A DNA stretch of 64,000 bases. It comes from Mallotus nudiflorus (taxonomy: Eukaryota > Streptophyta > Magnoliopsida > Malpighiales > Euphorbiaceae). The notes beneath the pieces were generated by a model. That model worked only from the letters and a program-made list of their open reading frames with translations, was not told the DNA's origin and did not search any database. Location: contig CANTUR010000049.1 of the NCBI GenBank assembly GCA_947683625.1, forward strand, positions 6,736,501 through 6,800,500, in the 5' to 3' direction. Shown here piece by piece: positions 61,197 to 64,000 of this stretch. The translations under genes and the position numbers were made by a program. Each line of letters begins with the position of its first letter. The first letter of the stretch is position 1.

Positions 61197-62624
61197 TGAT
61201 GAGTGTGAGAAATGTATTATTTTGAGCACTCAATATGTTAGAATTAGGTGTCATTCAAGTTGCATTTGTTATCTTTTGTTAAGTTTTTCTTTACTTTAAA
61301 TGTTTGTGTTGCATGATTTAAGTTTGTGTTTATTTTTAATATTTTGGGTTACTTTTTGTTGTTTTTATGCATTTAGGTGTTCAAAGAACTGTGATGGAAT
61401 GAGGCAAAAGACTTCTGAAGGCTATAGAAGTGTCCAAAGAGCATTCAAGGAAAAATCTAGCAAGTTGGAGGCTTAGAAAAGATACATAACCATGTGCATT
61501 TTACACATGGCCATGCCTAATTGAAAGTCAAACACACAACCATGCACACCCATGTGCATGGCCATGCCTGATTGTTGAATTTTTATGAAGACATGCCTAA
61601 ACATGCTTGGTCGTGGCCCCAACTGGTAGCCTTTTGAAATTTGAATTTTGAAAGCATTAAAAAGAGGGATTTGATGATTTTTTAAAAAGGAAATACATCA
61701 AGGGGCTGGAGGCTAGCATTTTATGTACGTGCAGCCTCCAGGACTAAAACATTAGACTCCATTTTTCTTATTCTAAAATTTTTACAAGTTTTTATCTTTC
61801 TTTTTATCATCAAAGACTAGACTTGTTTATGTTGGTTTTTGGAGATTGAGGAACAAGGATTGAAGAATAATAGCCTTCTACTATTAAGTGGGTTTTCTAA
61901 ATACTTGTTATTATTCATTTTTATTTTGATTAATGATGATGTTTATTTTATTTTATTTTATTCCTCTTCTTTGTCTTTTATTATCAACATGAATAACTAA
62001 GTTTTTGTTAGGGTTCTTATATCAATTCAACCATGTAACAACTGTAATTAAACCTAAGCCATTAATCTTAATCCATTGGTTGTTATTGAACTTAATGTCG
62101 TAATAGGATTGATCACCCCTTAATTTAATCTATATAATGAAACCTGATTGAGAGATAGGTTTCATTGGATATAAACAATAACCTAGTAGATGCTTTCTTA
62201 GTTGAGAGATATTAAAGCAAATAATATTGATTAAGGGCTGGAGCTTTAAACTGGGTTAACCAACACTTAGTAAGTGAGAGTTATAAATCTAAGATGTTAA
62301 TTCACTTGGTTTATTGTAGGTTTGTCTGAGAGGAAAACCTAGGATTCCTTAGATACCTTCAAATTGGATTAAGGTTAGGTATGACTTAGGTACCAATTGA
62401 TCTTTAGAAATTATTGAATTGATAATAAGAACCCTAGTTTTTTAAATTGATTGTCAATTATTACATATTTCCTTTGTTTGATATTAGTTAATTTTAAAAT
62501 GCCATTTTTTGTTGTTTAAACAAACAAAGCAAAATTAGTATTACAATACTCAATTTGCAATCTCTGTGGGATTGATATTTAATTACTGCTTGTATGATTC
62601 CATATACTTCAGGATTATGCATCA
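61197..62624 (+). mobile_element. G1 3' LTR
   Basis: It runs from TGATGAGTGTGAGAAATG to GGATTATGCATCA and aligns with both G2 LTRs and with the 400-bp 5' remnant at 37866. The palindrome cluster is at 61485-61620 (CCATGTGCATTTTACACATG at its core). Its last 20 bases are diverged. Confidence 0.9.
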
Positions 62625-62639
62625 TATATATGTACGAAG

Positions 62640-63702
62640 GGGAGAACAAACAAAATTATGGAAAAGTCTGCACTCATTATAATATAAAAATTAGATATTT
62701 TAGTCATTTACCAATAAAGTAAAATTAAATTAATTAAAATATAATTTCAATTTGATGGAAAATCTATTTCCTATTTTAATTAGTTTAACTTCTATTTTAT
62801 TTGTAACGAAATTAAATTAAATTAAATTAATTAAAATGTAATTCTAATCTAATTGAAAGTATATTTCCTACTCTAATTAGATTAATTTCTATTTTATCTC
62901 TAATAAAAATGAAATTAATTAACATTTAACTATAATTTAACTAAAAGTATGTTTCCTATTTTAATTATGTTAATTTTTATTTTATCTATAATAAAATTAA
63001 ATTAATTAAAATTTTAGTGATAATTTTATTAAAAATATGTATTTTTCTATTTTAATTAGGTCTACTTATATTTTATCCAATATAAATCAAATTAGATGAT
63101 ATAATTTTATAAGCCTTATTATATTAAATTTAATAAGTAAATAATTACAATTGAAATTAATAAATTTTATGAAAATAAGAAAAGTATATAATTTGTTTTA
63201 AAAGTATATATTTTTATAAATAAAAAATAGAGCATATCATTTGTTTGAAAGTATATTTATATAAAAAAAAAAAGTAGTATAATTATCATTTTTAGATATT
63301 TTCATAAAATTTAACCAAAAAAGTTAAAATTAAATTAATTAATATTTATCATTTAATTATTAGTTGAACTTAAAAAATTATATTAAATTAATTTTTTTAT
63401 AAATAAATGTATTAATATTGAAAATATTAAAGAAATAAAGTGTCATAACTTAAATAAAAAATTTACTAAATTGTAATAAAATTATGAGTTTAATAGGGTT
63501 ATAATATTTAAATTATTATATAAAGAAAATATATCTTTTATTATTTGTTATGACCATAATATTTTTTTTTATATGAAATCAGTTCTACAATTAAGAAAAA
63601 TTAATTATAAAAAATACTGAAGTAATATCATATAATTTTTAAAATAAAAGAATTATAAAAATTTTAAATAATTATAACGATATTAAGTTAATATTAAATT
63701 GT

Positions 63703-63763
<61 letters not shown>

Positions 63764-63770
63764 TAATAAT
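62640..63770. repeat. AT-rich dispersed repeat R, copy 3
   Basis: The longest copy. It has about four tandem modules (62745-63030) of the TTGAAAGTATATTTCCTA type, then the same unique blocks as 27270-27510 and the ATATTAAGTTAATATTAAAT tail. It ends in an ATA microsatellite (63704-63770). Confidence 0.7.
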
Positions 63771-64000
63771 TGTAATAACCCAAATATTTTAAATTATTTA
63801 TATAAATTATTTGGGTTTTCAACGAAATCAAATATCTTTATTTTATGTTGTTATTATTGATATATTAAATTGCATATTTAAATACTAAATTTAAAATTCT
63901 ATTGAGAACTATTAACATTATTATTGATTATTATTATTTATAACATTATTTTAATTGGAGTATTATTTTATTGTAGTTATATGTATATATACATGGGTGG
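63771..64000 (+). mobile_element. Start of a long LTR, cut by the window edge
   Basis: TGTAATAACCCAAATATTTT is the reverse complement of the right end of the LTR at 29680-33128 (TTTGGGTTATTACA). The following ATTATTATT-rich sequence matches the 32990-33110 region in reverse. Confidence 0.65.

Larger units (their letters stand above)
37866..62624 (+). mobile_element. Athila-type Ty3/gypsy element G1, interrupted and degenerate
   Basis: Element order on the plus strand: LTR remnant (37866-38265), gag, protease, reverse transcriptase/RNase H, integrase, palindrome-rich leader, Athila-type ORF 1, second leader, [G2 insertion 45991-58631], Athila-type ORF 2, polypurine tract, 3' LTR. Removing G2 and one ATCAA restores continuity. 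The lineage is inferred from the protease-RT sequence, the related G2 primer-binding site and the extra ORFs in envelope position. Flanks ATTAT and TATAT match only loosely, so the target-site duplication is uncertain. All reading frames contain stops. Confidence 0.85.

Overview
This is nuclear DNA of a eudicot plant. The window is very AT-rich and full of long TA, TAA and GAA microsatellites. It is dominated by nested, decayed LTR retrotransposons of plant type (Ty1/copia, Ty3/gypsy of the Athila lineage, and long LTRs with no surviving coding part). The two recognisable non-retroelement protein sequences are plant-like: a spliced ALP1/HARBI1-like gene and a broken copy of the mitochondrial ATP synthase gamma gene. 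The species cannot be fixed from sequence alone. A rosid is plausible, at low confidence.

Layout. 1-5150: a minus-strand copia relic (RNase H at 1-450, reverse transcriptase at 3290-4190) split by a decayed LTR, then a truncated LTR. 5150-9600: AT-rich DNA followed by an ATP synthase gamma pseudogene with introns (7503-8752) and two unidentified exon-like segments. 9727-12110: an LTR with a tRNA-Met type primer-binding site and a non-coding leader. 12110-17024: a minus-strand copia element with gag, integrase, primer-binding site and one LTR, but no reverse transcriptase. 17859-21060: a complete 3.2 kb solo LTR with a 5-bp target-site duplication (TSD). 21285-22163: an En/Spm (CACTA) transposase relic and a 222-bp tandem duplication. 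23320-25420: the intact ALP1/HARBI1-like gene on the minus strand, the only apparently functional gene. 25430-37860: AT-rich repeats and a long LTR (27845-34098, TSD TTATA) that contains a second long LTR. 37866-62624: an Athila-type gypsy element (called G1) on the plus strand. It is interrupted by a second, complete Athila-type element (G2, 45991-58631, minus strand, TSD ATCAA), whose own 3' LTR is interrupted by a 1.55 kb solo LTR (46362-47912, TSD CTAAG). 62640-64000: an AT-rich repeat and the start of another long LTR.

The retroelements are all pseudogenised by stops and frameshifts. The insertion order is readable from exact TSDs: G1, then G2, then the solo LTR. The most unusual structure is a set of imperfect palindromes built on a CACGGCCGTG-like core, now mostly decayed to CATGGCCATG. 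They occur in both Athila LTRs and in the leaders before the envelope-like ORFs, and form an ordered three-hairpin tandem array at 43824-43985. G1 also carries two related envelope-position (Athila ORF) genes, where G2 has one.
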